Part shown: positions 1-8,418 of the stretch, piece by piece
How positions within the stretch are numbered: position 1 is the first letter of the stretch
Layout of the letters: each line of letters starts with the position of its first letter
Assembly: GCA_937885345.1 (NCBI GenBank)
Contig: CAKZZH010000132.1
Location: 1-64,000, forward strand
Origin: an uncultured Lachnospiraceae bacterium
GTDB lineage: Bacteria > Bacillota > Clostridia > Lachnospirales > Lachnospiraceae
DNA: 64,000 bases
Reading direction: 5' to 3'
Notes under the pieces: model-generated
The model's database searches: none
The model's input: the letters and a program-made list of their open reading frames with translations, nothing else
Told to the model about the DNA's origin: nothing
Translations under genes and position numbers: made by a program

Positions 1-53
1 CTTGTTTGTTATGTCGTTTTGTTTTTCTTATCCGCTACCTCTTTGTTTCAAAC

Positions 54-248
54 TTATACTTCATCAGTTGTAGGCGTAGCACGTGAGTCCAAGAAAAGAT
101 CCTTATAACCATTTATAACATTATAATAGTTTTCACGTTCTAATATGCGCATTGCTCTCGATCCTTGAGACCCTTTCCCAATAACCATTCCTCTAGAACG
201 CAATATATTAATTTGTTGACGATATGATTTATATACTTTCCCTGACAT
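54..248 (-). pseudogene. Abi_2/AbiF-type abortive infection protein, N-terminal remnant
   Basis: The 64-residue product matches what I know of the N-terminus of Abi_2 (AbiD/AbiF) proteins: a YKSYRQQINILRSRG stretch followed by ERENYYNVINGYKDLFL, which is the family's hallmark opening. Full-length members are about 300 residues, so this is a remnant. It stops at a TAA straight after TTDEV. The next frame continues for a few family-like residues (KFETKR) before another stop, which suggests a frameshift and decay. The ATG at 246-248 is chosen because GGAGG lies five bases upstream; a longer reading frame upstream has no ribosome site and runs through a terminator. Abi_2 proteins act in phage defence, and some are known to pair with a small upstream RNA. 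A short transcription unit of that kind precedes this gene. It could instead be a functional mini-protein, but that is less likely. Confidence 0.6.
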
Positions 249-265
249 ATTTCCTCCATAGAAGT

Positions 266-320
266 AAAAAAGCCCCCGGACCCGAAGGACACCGGAGGAC
301 AAACTGGCGAATTTATACGT
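266..320 (-). ncRNA. Candidate small RNA upstream of the Abi_2 remnant (abiF-RNA-like arrangement)
   Basis: A near-consensus promoter (327-354) points at this stretch. The stretch ends in a strong GC-rich hairpin (arms about 272-282 and 287-298, loop CGAA on the plus strand) followed on the minus strand by TTTTTT at 266-271. The predicted RNA is about 55 nt and has no reading frame. The Abi_2 start codon is only about 17 bases beyond the T-run, so the protein would be made by read-through. Established knowledge: abiF genes are often preceded by a conserved structured RNA. I infer that this is such an RNA; I have not compared it with the published motif model. Confidence 0.45.
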
Positions 321-326
321 GTAGCC

Positions 327-354
327 ATTATAGCACTATGGCACATATTGTCAA
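327..354 (-). promoter_or_regulatory. Near-consensus sigma-A promoter of the small RNA
   Basis: On the minus strand TTGACA (349-354) and TATAAT (327-332) are both perfect, separated by 16 bases, with a TG extension before the -10. Transcription should begin near 319-320. No larger gene lies between this promoter and the terminator at 266-301. From 355 to about 620 the DNA is AT-rich and I see no gene or signal in it. Confidence 0.75.
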
Positions 355-622
355 TAGCGAGTTGCATCAAATTCCCTTCACTCATATGCAAAACTAGTTT
401 ATTTATGCTTATATTTTATCAGAAAACCCTTAATTTTTCAATAGTTTTTACACAATCTTTAATCATCTTTAATGCCGCTATCTTTTTGATCTGCATGCTC
501 GTCAATCCTAACATCGCTCATTATAGCATCACTCGCGCGCTGTGTTAACAGACGGAATTGCATTTTATACAGGACGAATTTATACCCTACATAAAATGCT
601 GAATCTGTACCTAACAAAATGT

Positions 623-651
623 TTGTTTATCACTGTCAACTATGATATAAT
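623..651 (+). promoter_or_regulatory. Promoter of fba
   Basis: TTGTTT (623-628), 17 bases, TATAAT (646-651) with an extended TGA before the -10. It lies about 35 bases before the aldolase start codon. Confidence 0.65.
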
Positions 652-686
652 GTGGTCGCAAAAATCATTTTAACGGAGGTTCTATT

Positions 687-1550
687 ATGTTAGTTACAGC
701 TAAAGATATGCTTGAAAAAGCCGTTGCCGGTAAGTATGCAGTCGGCCATTTCAACACCAATAACCTTGAGTGGACCAAAGCGATCCTTTCAACAGCTCAG
801 GAGCTTAACTCCCCGGTTATCATTTCGTCTTCCGAAGGCGCAGGTAAGTATATGACAGGTTTTAAGACCGTAGCAGATATGGTTAAGGACGTCATCGACT
901 CACTTGGCATCACTGTTCCCGTAGCACTTCACCTCGATCACGGTACATACGAAGGATGTATCAAGTGTGTTGAGGCAGGCTTCTCATCAATAATGTTTGA
1001 CGGTTCCCATTATCCCATCGAGGAGAACGTTGCTAAGACAACAGAGCTCGTTAAGCTTGCTCATGATAACGGACTTTCTATCGAGGCAGAGGTTGGTGCC
1101 ATCGGTGGTGAGGAAGACGGCGTTATCGGCATGGGTGAATGCGCAGATCCCAAGGAGTGTAAAATGATCGCCGATCTCGGTGTCGACTTCCTTGCAGCAG
1201 GTATCGGTAATATTCACGGTGTATACCCCGCTAACTGGCCCGGACTTTCATTTGAGACACTTGCAGCCGTTAAGGAGCAGGTTGGTGATCTTCCTCTCGT
1301 TCTTCACGGCGGTACAGGTATCCCCGATGATCAGATCAAGAAGGCAATCTCACTTGGCGTAGCCAAGATCAACGTTAATACCGAGTGCCAGCTCGTATTC
1401 GCTGAAGCAACACGTAAATACATCGAGGCAGGTAAGGACCTTGAAGGCAAGGGCTTCGATCCTCGTAAGCTTCTCGATCCCGGATACAAGGCAATCAAGG
1501 CAAAGGTTAAGGAGAAGATGGAACTCTTCGGTTCAGTTGGTAAAGCTTAA
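687..1550 (+). CDS. fba: Class II fructose-1,6-bisphosphate aldolase
   Basis: Zinc-dependent aldolase of glycolysis and gluconeogenesis that interconverts fructose-1,6-bisphosphate with dihydroxyacetone phosphate and glyceraldehyde-3-phosphate. The 287-residue length is normal for the short bacterial class II type. HLDHG (residues 82-86) carries the catalytic Asp84 and metal ligand His85. Further metal and phosphate-binding segments are GIGNIHGVYP (His176) and LVLHGGTGIP (His207). The start has an AACGGAGG ribosome site eight bases upstream and its own promoter. Its stop codon overlaps the start of the sortase gene by one base, so the two are probably cotranscribed. A related ketose-bisphosphate aldolase (tagatose type) is possible, but fructose bisphosphate is the likely substrate. 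Confidence 0.93.
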   Translation: MLVTAKDMLEKAVAGKYAVGHFNTNNLEWTKAILSTAQELNSPVIISSSEGAGKYMTGFKTVADMVKDVIDSLGITVPVALHLDHGTYEGCIKCVEAGFSSIMFDGSHYPIEENVAKTTELVKLAHDNGLSIEAEVGAIGGEEDGVIGMGECADPKECKMIADLGVDFLAAGIGNIHGVYPANWPGLSFETLAAVKEQVGDLPLVLHGGTGIPDDQIKKAISLGVAKINVNTECQLVFAEATRKYIEAGKDLEGKGFDPRKLLDPGYKAIKAKVKEKMELFGSVGKA

Positions 1551-2404
1551 TGAAGATTTTTAGAAACCGCCAGAAAGGCGATATAGTCAGACTTATAATT
1601 TTTATAGTTGCCGTATGTGGTTTTCTTGCTTCGGGAATCTATCTTGTCATTCGTTTTAAGAATGCACAAGATGCAACTTCACGTAACAGCAGTATCACGG
1701 ATATTGTCATAGAGACCAAAGCACCTTCAAATGTTGCCGATAATGGCGACAATGCTGAAGATTTGCATTCCATTGAGATCAACGGTACCAAATACTACGG
1801 AATCAATGCGGCGTTAACCGTCAATATGGATGCACTTCGTGAGATCAATTCCGAAGCTGTAGGCTGGATACATGTGCCACAGTGCAATATCAGTTATCCC
1901 CTTGCACAGACAACGGATAACGACAAATACCTTGTAACGGACTTCTCGGGAAGCGAAAGTTACTCAGGCGCGATCTTCCTCGACAAGAGCAATGCACCGG
2001 ATTTCTCCGGCGCCCATACCGTTATTTACGGGCATCATATGACAGACGGATCAATGTTTGCGAACCTTCTCAAATATGATGATGAGAGCTTTTACAAGGA
2101 GTGCGAAGAAGACAACAACAATTACATCTATATCTACAACGATTCCGGAGTTTTGGTATATGAGATCTTTTGCGTATGTGATGTTAATATCGACGACCAT
2201 ACGACCGCATTTTATCCGAACTTCTTTACCGGGCTCACCGAGGTCGATTATGCAGAGTATGTTAAAAGCCAGGCACTGTATGATATCGATGTGGATGTCG
2301 TAGAGGGTGACAGGATTCTGACGCTCTTTACATGTCAGGGAACTTCAGCCGAAAAGACAAGACATATGGTACACGCAAAATATCTGACAACACTTAATGA
2401 TTAA
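1550..2404 (+). CDS. srtB: Class B sortase
   Basis: Membrane-anchored cysteine transpeptidase that joins sorted surface proteins to peptidoglycan or to pilin partners. A single N-terminal membrane segment (residues about 12-34) is followed by a 45-residue linker and the sortase domain. The catalytic triad is visible: His162 in the YGHHM motif, Cys262 in TLFTC, and Arg271 in TRHMVHAK. The spacing and the C-terminal helix-rich insert (residues about 170-190) fit class B, not class A. The ATG shares one base with the fba stop, and no strong ribosome site precedes it, so translation may be coupled. No gene with an LPXTG or NPQTN-type sorting signal is seen in this window, so its substrates lie elsewhere. 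Confidence 0.88.
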   Translation: MKIFRNRQKGDIVRLIIFIVAVCGFLASGIYLVIRFKNAQDATSRNSSITDIVIETKAPSNVADNGDNAEDLHSIEINGTKYYGINAALTVNMDALREINSEAVGWIHVPQCNISYPLAQTTDNDKYLVTDFSGSESYSGAIFLDKSNAPDFSGAHTVIYGHHMTDGSMFANLLKYDDESFYKECEEDNNNYIYIYNDSGVLVYEIFCVCDVNIDDHTTAFYPNFFTGLTEVDYAEYVKSQALYDIDVDVVEGDRILTLFTCQGTSAEKTRHMVHAKYLTTLND

Positions 2405-2417
2405 GTAAGACTATATA

Positions 2418-2452
2418 ACAGGCAGTGAGAGATGATCTCACTGCCTGTTTTA
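2418..2452 (+). terminator. Rho-independent terminator after the sortase gene
   Basis: A perfect 13-bp stem (2418-2430 with 2436-2448), loop GATGA, followed by TTTTATT. The stem could also serve transcripts from the minus strand, although the T-run on that side is poor. Confidence 0.85.
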
Positions 2453-2470
2453 TTATGCCATCTCGACTGC

Positions 2471-2716
2471 CTACTCACTCTGCTGGGGCTTGGGCTTAGC
2501 CTGTTTTTCAAGTTTTTTGTACATAAAAACGTCAGATGACTGATCAACCTTAAAAGTATCTGTCTTAGCATAAATGTCTGCTTCATTTTTGCGCTGAACG
2601 CTGATAAGAGCCGATTTATTCTTTCCGACCGTGATCGCTGCGGCAATAAGTCCGATAACTATTGCAATAACGATGATCACGATGATTGAACCAACTGTCC
2701 ATTCAACAAGAATCAT
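2471..2716 (-). CDS. Small membrane protein of the SPFH/zinc-ribbon operon
   Basis: An 81-residue protein with one strongly hydrophobic N-terminal segment (residues about 8-33, mostly I, V, A and G) and a charged, soluble C-terminal half ending in KPKPQQSE. I do not recognise a family. The ATG at 2714-2716 is preferred because AGGAGGT sits seven bases before it; the upstream GTG at 2725 overlaps that ribosome site. It is the last gene of a four-gene minus-strand operon, 12 bases after the YdjG-like gene, so it probably works at the membrane with those proteins. Confidence 0.7.
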   Translation of the reverse strand: MILVEWTVGSIIVIIVIAIVIGLIAAAITVGKNKSALISVQRKNEADIYAKTDTFKVDQSSDVFMYKKLEKQAKPKPQQSE

Positions 2717-2728
2717 AATATGCACCTC

Positions 2729-3823
2729 CTAACCTGCTATGAATTTGATAAGAGCCAGAATTGCGCCTGCAATCGGTGTCACGATCAAGAACGTCTTAAA
2801 GAACATCTTCGTAATCTTGCCCTTATCCGACGGAAGGTTTCCGACAAATTTGCCGGTCTGTCCGTTCATAGCAAAGGTGTAAATCTCTCCCTGCCACTTG
2901 GTGGAAAGAAGGTACATGGGGTAAAGTGCATATTTGGCGGATCCGTCGGTAAACATTACCGAACTCTTCTCCGTATTAACCGTGTCATATCCGACAACAG
3001 TCGTCAAAAAGGCGTTCTCGGTGCTGACCGTAATTCTCTCGTTAGCTCTGGAAATGGTTTTTTCCTGATCCTCGTCATATTTGTCGGCAAGATATCCTGC
3101 AAGATAAGCCGTCTGGAAATTAACCGCTTCCGAGAAATCGTAAGGCTCCAAAGACTCCGACAGAGTATTGTCAAGCTTTGAGGACGCATCCACAGGCACC
3201 TTGGAAAATTCTATTGAACCGCTTCTGAATACGGAGTAATACTCCGTCTCGGTATAGCGGAAGTCATCATCCTCCCACTCTCTCTTCTTGGTAGCCTTGT
3301 AGCGTATGCTTGCATTAGCCTTGGCATCAAAGAGCCAGAAAGGCACGTAAACGGCCTTGATCTCTTCGATACGATTACCCTTGGTAAATGAATCGGGAAG
3401 AAGCTTTTTGCCCTTATAATGTTCTTTAAGCGAGTTCTTGGCAGCCTCCTTATCAAGCTTGAAAGGAATTACATAATCGGGCTTTAAGCTGCCCGTAAAC
3501 TGTCCCATCATGACAATGGGATTATCGCAATAAGGACAGTTGGTCGCACCCATGTTGGCATCGCCCACGATCTCGCCACCGCAGGATTTGCAGACATAGA
3601 CTCTCATGCCTTCAGTCTCGCCTTCCTGCCATTCACTGTTTGGTACATCGGTCCACTGCATATTGCTTTCGCCTTCGTTTTGCAACTGTTCATCCAGCGA
3701 AGAAAGGGTGGACATTTCAAATTCCGTATCGCAGTAAGGGCATTTTACCTTCTGTACGCCCGGATTAAATTCGAGAGCGCCGCCGCAACACGGGCATTTA
3801 TATTCCTGCATATTACCTGCCAT
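2729..3823 (-). CDS. YdjG-like protein: two zinc ribbons plus C-terminal membrane anchor
   Basis: This 364-residue protein starts with two zinc ribbons: Cys10/Cys13 with Cys28/Cys31, and Cys78/Cys81 with Cys96/Cys99. A long beta-rich middle region (from about 105, PDYVIPFKLDKEAA) follows, and a membrane helix lies near the C-terminus (about 340-362). Such proteins are often called TFIIB-type zinc ribbon or, wrongly, primosomal or helicase-like proteins. The best-studied relative I know is Bacillus YdjG, which acts at the membrane together with YdjH, YdjI and PspA in envelope stress. No helicase motif is present. The start has GGGAG eight bases upstream. The adjacent SPFH gene supports the YdjG assignment. 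A hairpin lies in the 78-base gap upstream (3855-3880), perhaps an mRNA processing site. Confidence 0.72.
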   Translation of the reverse strand: MAGNMQEYKCPCCGGALEFNPGVQKVKCPYCDTEFEMSTLSSLDEQLQNEGESNMQWTDVPNSEWQEGETEGMRVYVCKSCGGEIVGDANMGATNCPYCDNPIVMMGQFTGSLKPDYVIPFKLDKEAAKNSLKEHYKGKKLLPDSFTKGNRIEEIKAVYVPFWLFDAKANASIRYKATKKREWEDDDFRYTETEYYSVFRSGSIEFSKVPVDASSKLDNTLSESLEPYDFSEAVNFQTAYLAGYLADKYDEDQEKTISRANERITVSTENAFLTTVVGYDTVNTEKSSVMFTDGSAKYALYPMYLLSTKWQGEIYTFAMNGQTGKFVGNLPSDKGKITKMFFKTFLIVTPIAGAILALIKFIAG

Positions 3824-3901
3824 ATATTATCTCCCTGTAAAATATCTGTATAGGGCCCCTGCTTAAACGCAGAGGCCCGTATGATCATAAAATATACTTA
3901 A

Positions 3902-5134
3902 TTAAGCAAGAGACTTGCCACAGTTAGGACAGAATTTAGCTCCGGGGTTCTCAACCTTATTGCCGCAGTTAGGGCAGAAGGATGCTGCCGGTGCTGCAGG
4001 AGCGGCGGGTTTTTCATTACCGCATGAAGGACAGAACTTTCCGGTATTAACCGAACCGCATGTACATGTCCATGAATCGCCTGCAGGAGCTGCCTGCTGT
4101 GCGGCTGCCTGCTGTGCGGCTGCCTGCTGCCCGCCCATAGCAAAGAGGTTGGTAGCATTCATACCGCCGGCATTCATAGCCATTCCCATACCAACGAAGC
4201 CGTTCATAGCGCCGTTGGGGTTATTAGCGGCATCACGCATAGCATCTGTCTGAGCACCAACGAGCTGTGCTGCTGCCATATTCGGGTCGCGGTTGATCGC
4301 TGCTCTCTGAGCGTTCTTGATAAGTTGCTGATCCTCTTCGGTAAGAGTAATAGGATTAAGAGCAATACTTACAACAGAGAGACCACGAAGCTCAGCCCAC
4401 TTCTTGGTAAGCTCCATATTCATATAATCGCAAAGCTCTGTGGTATGTCCGGGAAGTGCACTCGGTCTAACCTCAAGCTCTGAGATTCTTGCCATTGCAG
4501 GCTGAAGAGCGTTGATGAATTCCGTCTTAAGCTGCTCATCGATCTCGCTTCTTCTGTACTGATCCTCTACGTTTGCGCATACATTGGTATAGAAAAGAAG
4601 AGGGTTTGAAATCTTGTAAGAATATACGCCGGAGCATCTTACGGAAACATCGATATCAAGTCCGATGTTCTTGTCAACAACTCTGAAAGGGATCGGATTG
4701 GCGGTTCCGAATTTGTTCTCAAGGATCTCCTTGGTATTGAAATAATAAATTCTCTGATCCTTACCCGTATCACCACCGTAAGTGAACCTTCTGCCGATCG
4801 TCTTGAAAGTATCAAGGATCGACTGCCCGAGATTACCTGCGAAGATACTGGGCTCGGTTGATGTATCATAAGTAAATTCACCGGGCTCCGCACAAACTTC
4901 GACAATCTTACCCTGCTCTACGATTATCATACACTGACCGTCCGCAACGGCAATTCCCGAACCGTTTGAAATGATATTGTCATTTCCCTTGGTGTTCGAT
5001 GTTCTTGATGTGGTTCTCTTCTCGCCCTTGGCAACAAGAACTTCCTTATCAAGAGACTCGCAGTAGAAAAACTCTTTCCACTGATCTGCAAATGTGCCTC
5101 CGATGGCACCTGCAATTGCTTTAATAAGTCCCAT
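3902..5134 (-). CDS. YdjI-like SPFH-domain protein with C-terminal zinc ribbons
   Basis: A 410-residue SPFH (stomatin/flotillin superfamily) protein of the type also annotated as virion core protein. The N-terminal 290 residues form the SPFH-like domain, including the ECGRF-like segment FAGNLGQSILDTFK and the EVRPSALPGH region. An Ala/Gln/Gly/Met-rich linker (about 295-350, with AAAQQ repeats) follows, and then two zinc ribbons: Cys357/Cys359 with Cys368/Cys371, and Cys387/Cys390 with Cys402/Cys405. Bacillus YdjI is the closest characterised relative I know; it is shorter and belongs to the pspA-ydjGHI stress module. The start has GGGAGG seven to eight bases upstream. The zinc ribbons resemble those of its neighbour, which suggests that the two proteins interact. 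Confidence 0.75.
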   Translation of the reverse strand: MGLIKAIAGAIGGTFADQWKEFFYCESLDKEVLVAKGEKRTTSRTSNTKGNDNIISNGSGIAVADGQCMIIVEQGKIVEVCAEPGEFTYDTSTEPSIFAGNLGQSILDTFKTIGRRFTYGGDTGKDQRIYYFNTKEILENKFGTANPIPFRVVDKNIGLDIDVSVRCSGVYSYKISNPLLFYTNVCANVEDQYRRSEIDEQLKTEFINALQPAMARISELEVRPSALPGHTTELCDYMNMELTKKWAELRGLSVVSIALNPITLTEEDQQLIKNAQRAAINRDPNMAAAQLVGAQTDAMRDAANNPNGAMNGFVGMGMAMNAGGMNATNLFAMGGQQAAAQQAAAQQAAPAGDSWTCTCGSVNTGKFCPSCGNEKPAAPAAPAASFCPNCGNKVENPGAKFCPNCGKSLA

Positions 5135-5169
5135 TTAAAAGACCTCCCTTAAATAATATGTTTCGGACC

Positions 5170-5652
5170 TTACTGTCCGTTAGAACTCTCCGAAGACGCT
5201 TTGCCGTCACGAGACGCATTCTCCCCCATCTCGTCGTACTTCTTGTAGAGAGCTTCAAGTTGATTCTCGAAATCTCTCTCGGCAAAGGTACCCACTCTCG
5301 GAACTGCCTGCTCGGCTTTCATCTCTTCCGTCTGTGCATCCTTATACAAGTCCGCATTGGTACTTGAATAGGGATTAACATCAGGTAAAGGCTTGGCCGA
5401 ATATGGATTCTTATTCTCTTTCACAACCTCTTTCTTACTCCCAACATTTGCTGCGGCACCGATAATAAGCTGCCACACAAGTATAACCGTCATCCATATT
5501 ATCAGGGCGATCATAAACCAGAGAATCGACAATCTCGGCGGTACAAAATGCAATATGAGTAGTATCCATGCCGGTATTGACCATCCCAGATTCAGAAGAA
5601 GATTGATACCATATACTATAAAAAAATTACCGGTAAAACTCGTTCTTCTCAT
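5170..5652 (-). CDS. Two-helix membrane protein, first gene of the SPFH operon
   Basis: A 160-residue protein with two membrane segments (about 8-35 and 42-68) joined by a very short turn, then a polar cytoplasmic tail of about 90 residues rich in Lys, Glu and Asn. The pattern NPYS occurs twice in the tail. I do not recognise a family. The ATG at 5650-5652 is preferred because AAAGGG lies eight bases before it; the GTG and ATG just upstream overlap that site. The SPFH gene begins 35 bases downstream, so it is probably the first gene of that operon. A 24-bp motif found also before the gene at 57916 lies about 45 bases upstream. Confidence 0.65.
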   Translation of the reverse strand: MRRTSFTGNFFIVYGINLLLNLGWSIPAWILLILHFVPPRLSILWFMIALIIWMTVILVWQLIIGAAANVGSKKEVVKENKNPYSAKPLPDVNPYSSTNADLYKDAQTEEMKAEQAVPRVGTFAERDFENQLEALYKKYDEMGENASRDGKASSESSNGQ

Positions 5653-5696
5653 ACACATCACCCTTTAATAAAGGATTTTATAATAAAAGTACGATT

Positions 5697-5720
5697 AAAA
5701 CATCATCATTTTTGAGGATA
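5697..5720 (-). promoter_or_regulatory. 24-bp motif shared with 58581-58604, upstream of the SPFH operon
   Basis: Read on the minus strand the block begins TATCCTCAAAA and ends ATGATGTTTT. It matches 58581-58604 at 22 of 24 positions in the same orientation relative to the downstream gene. AT-rich -10-like sequences (TATAAA or TATTAT) follow it on the minus strand, about 10 to 15 bases later. A binding site overlapping the -35 region is the simplest reading. Confidence 0.5.
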
Positions 5721-5731
5721 GGTAAACAGCA

Positions 5732-7264
5732 CTACTGCACCGTGATCGTCTCATTACTATACATCGAGGTCAGATAAGCCTTGGCCATATTCATAAGATT
5801 CTCGTCGGGAATCATTACATAGTTCGGCGAATTGGGCATCGAATATGTACAAAGCGTGTCGCCTGCACCGCCGACCGTAAAGGAGCTGACCGACCATCCG
5901 CCAAGGCTGCCCATATCTACTTTACCGACGAATTCGCCCATCTCCTCTGAGGACATATTCGTTACCATCGAATCCGATATTGCCGCCACAACGCTTGTAT
6001 AATTGAGCACCATATCGGTGGAGGCCATTTTCTTGATCATAGCCTGAATGACGGCCATCTGGTTCTTGCCTCTTTGTATATCGCCGCTCGGGAAGGAATG
6101 GCGCTCCCTCGCAAATCTGAGCGCAGCCGCACCATCAAGTGAGTTATAACCCTGTACATAATGATATTCATCCGCATAGAATTCATATTCAGAGTAGACA
6201 TCCACTCCGCCGAGCTTATCGATAATGTCTATAAAGCCCGTAAAATTGATTTTAAAATAATAATTGATATCTATGCCATAGAGCATCTCCAGCGTGCCAA
6301 CAGAACAGTCAACGCCCGCACATCCTGCATGTGTAAGCTTGTCCTTAAGGCCACTGCCGAGCGAAACCGTCGTGTCCACATAGAAATCTCTCGGTGTGTT
6401 AAGAAGCAGTATCTGCTGCGTATTAAAATTCACCACGCAAAGGATGTTAACATCGCTGTTACGGTTCTCCGCCGGAGATCCGTACACATCCACACCGCTG
6501 AAATAGAATGTATAAATCCCCGAAGAAGCAGGAGCCTCAGTATTCATCACATTATCCGATGCGCTGCCGGTTCCGTCACCTTCCGTAAGCTCATCTACGA
6601 CTTTGTATTCATATACGACGACCGTATCAACCGTAAAATTCGGATAGGTCTCGGTAAGAAGCGTAATATAGCTTTCGTCTATGATCATGGCTCTTACCTC
6701 TCCCGAATAAAGTGCCCCCGCCGTCTCGATCATACCCGCATATTCGCTTGTTGTAAGGGTATATCCGCTCTCGGATACGTGCTTGATCGTCGCCGAAACA
6801 CTCTCTTTTCCGACGTTCGATGGCGTGCCGATATTAACGGAGGCAAGAGAGGCAAGCGCCTCTTCATCCTTAAGTGAAGCCATCTCATCCGCAGATAAAA
6901 CATATATGCCGACGGTTGAAATCTTGGTTGTATTGCCGGTTATTTTATCGATCGCGCTATAGGTCGCATTGACGTATATACAGCCGAATGCAAGTATGAC
7001 GGACATTATTACGGAAATTATTTTACCGAAAATGCCCGAAACGAGCCAGCGCTGCATCAGAACAGCGATCAGAACTATAAGTACCAAAGCCACCGAAATC
7101 ATTAGTTTGTATTTATCGGGGATTATCGGTACAAATCTCATAAATACTATAAAAACAACCGTAAGAATAAGCTGTATAAGCGCAAGGATATATCCCACCG
7201 TCCTTGCCGCTTTGCCTGCGTGATTGTCCCTTATTCCTGCCCCGGTATCTTCTCTGTAAGCCAT
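5732..7264 (-). CDS. LytR-CpsA-Psr (LCP) family glycopolymer transferase
   Basis: LCP enzymes move lipid-linked wall polymers (teichoic acid, capsule or other polysaccharide) onto peptidoglycan outside the membrane. This 510-residue protein has three predicted membrane segments (about 24-45, 53-70 and 80-98), an extracellular insert of about 150 residues, and the LCP core. The core shows DVNILCVV (271-278), NTPRDF (289-294, with the pyrophosphate-binding Arg292), FARERH (384-389) and GDIQRGKNQ (394-402). These motifs are intact, so it should be active. The start has AAGGAG seven bases upstream. It follows glf on the same strand by 56 bases, which links it to galactofuranose-containing surface polysaccharide. 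Confidence 0.88.
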   Translation of the reverse strand: MAYREDTGAGIRDNHAGKAARTVGYILALIQLILTVVFIVFMRFVPIIPDKYKLMISVALVLIVLIAVLMQRWLVSGIFGKIISVIMSVILAFGCIYVNATYSAIDKITGNTTKISTVGIYVLSADEMASLKDEEALASLASVNIGTPSNVGKESVSATIKHVSESGYTLTTSEYAGMIETAGALYSGEVRAMIIDESYITLLTETYPNFTVDTVVVYEYKVVDELTEGDGTGSASDNVMNTEAPASSGIYTFYFSGVDVYGSPAENRNSDVNILCVVNFNTQQILLLNTPRDFYVDTTVSLGSGLKDKLTHAGCAGVDCSVGTLEMLYGIDINYYFKINFTGFIDIIDKLGGVDVYSEYEFYADEYHYVQGYNSLDGAAALRFARERHSFPSGDIQRGKNQMAVIQAMIKKMASTDMVLNYTSVVAAISDSMVTNMSSEEMGEFVGKVDMGSLGGWSVSSFTVGGAGDTLCTYSMPNSPNYVMIPDENLMNMAKAYLTSMYSNETITVQ

Positions 7265-7320
7265 CGTGTCTCCTTAAATCGCTGCGCGGCGCCCGGCGTT
7301 TCTGCGCCTTTGCGCGGCGA

Positions 7321-8418
7321 TCATCTGATATATTTTGCTGCGTCGTCAAGAGCCGCCGCGATCACTTTATCCATATCGTAATATTTGTAGGTGCCGAGCC
7401 TTCCGCCAAATATCACATTATCAAGCGCATCCGCCTTCTCTTTGTATCTGAGGTAAAGTGCGCCGTTTCTGTCATCGTTGACCGGATAATAAGTTTCCAT
7501 GCCCGGCTCCCATTCCCTGCTGTACTCCCTGGAAATAACGGTCTTCTCCTGCTTGCCGAACTCAAAATGTTTATGCTCGATGATCCTCGTATAAGGCACT
7601 TCGGCATCGGTATAATTGACAACCGCATTGCCCTGATAATTGTCCGTATCAATAACCTCTGTCTCAAAACTTACTGTTCTGTACTGGAGATGCCCGAATT
7701 CAAAGCCGAAGAATTCATCGATCATTCCGGTGTATACAATGCTCTTCGCAATATCGGGCTCCTTACCGATAAGCTCGTAATAATCCGTGGAAATCCTTAC
7801 ATCACTGCCTTCAAGAAGTTTCTCTATGATCCCGGTGTATCCGCCGATCGGAATTCCCTGATATCTGTCATTAAAATAATTATTGTCATACGTAAATCTG
7901 AGCGGAAGTCTCTTGATAATGAACGCCGGAAGATCCACGCACTCTCTGCCCCATTGCTTCTGCGTATAGCCCTTTATAAGTTTCTCATAGACATCACTGC
8001 CTACGAGCGAAAGCGCCTGCTCCTCAAGGTTTGCAGGCTCGCCGATCGAAAGCTCCTCAATCTGCTTTGCGATCCTCTCCCTGGCCTCGGCAGGTGTCCT
8101 AATCCCCCACATTTTAGAGAAGGTATTCATATTAAACGGCAGATTATACAATTCGTCCTTGTATATGGCGATCGGGCTGTTTATATAATTATTAAAATCC
8201 GCAAAAGCGTTAACATAGTCCCAAATCTTCTTGTCCGATGTATGGAAAATATGCGCGCCGTATTTATGGACATTGATTCCCTCAATCTCCTCTGTATAAA
8301 TGTTTCCGCCGATATGGTCCCTCTTATCGATAACGAGGCATTTCCTGCCCTTCTTCGTGGCCTCATGCGCAAACACGCTGCCGTAAAGGCCCGCGCCTAC
8401 AATAAGATAATCATACAT
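7321..8418 (-). CDS. glf: UDP-galactopyranose mutase
   Basis: FAD enzyme that interconverts UDP-galactopyranose and UDP-galactofuranose for surface polysaccharides; cytoplasmic. The 365-residue length is typical. The FAD-binding Rossmann motif GAGLYGS lies at residues 8-14, followed by VIDKRDHIGGN, HKYGAHIFHT (UDP-Gal site), and the conserved GYTQKQWG. The C-terminal FGGRLGTYKYYDMD segment contacts FAD and is also conserved. The ribosome site is AAAGGAGG. The LCP gene follows, separated by a GC-rich 56-base spacer. Galactofuranose is therefore probably a component of this organism's surface glycan. Confidence 0.95.
   Translation of the reverse strand: MYDYLIVGAGLYGSVFAHEATKKGRKCLVIDKRDHIGGNIYTEEIEGINVHKYGAHIFHTSDKKIWDYVNAFADFNNYINSPIAIYKDELYNLPFNMNTFSKMWGIRTPAEARERIAKQIEELSIGEPANLEEQALSLVGSDVYEKLIKGYTQKQWGRECVDLPAFIIKRLPLRFTYDNNYFNDRYQGIPIGGYTGIIEKLLEGSDVRISTDYYELIGKEPDIAKSIVYTGMIDEFFGFEFGHLQYRTVSFETEVIDTDNYQGNAVVNYTDAEVPYTRIIEHKHFEFGKQEKTVISREYSREWEPGMETYYPVNDDRNGALYLRYKEKADALDNVIFGGRLGTYKYYDMDKVIAAALDDAAKYIR

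Noticed and set aside
348..548. A 66-codon plus-strand frame in the AT-rich region before fba
   Set aside because: No ribosome site and low-complexity content. Its hydrophobic stretches arise from T-rich DNA.
2729..3823. Calling the YdjG-like protein a primosomal or helicase protein
   Set aside because: Only zinc ribbons and a membrane anchor are seen; there is no Walker motif or helicase region.
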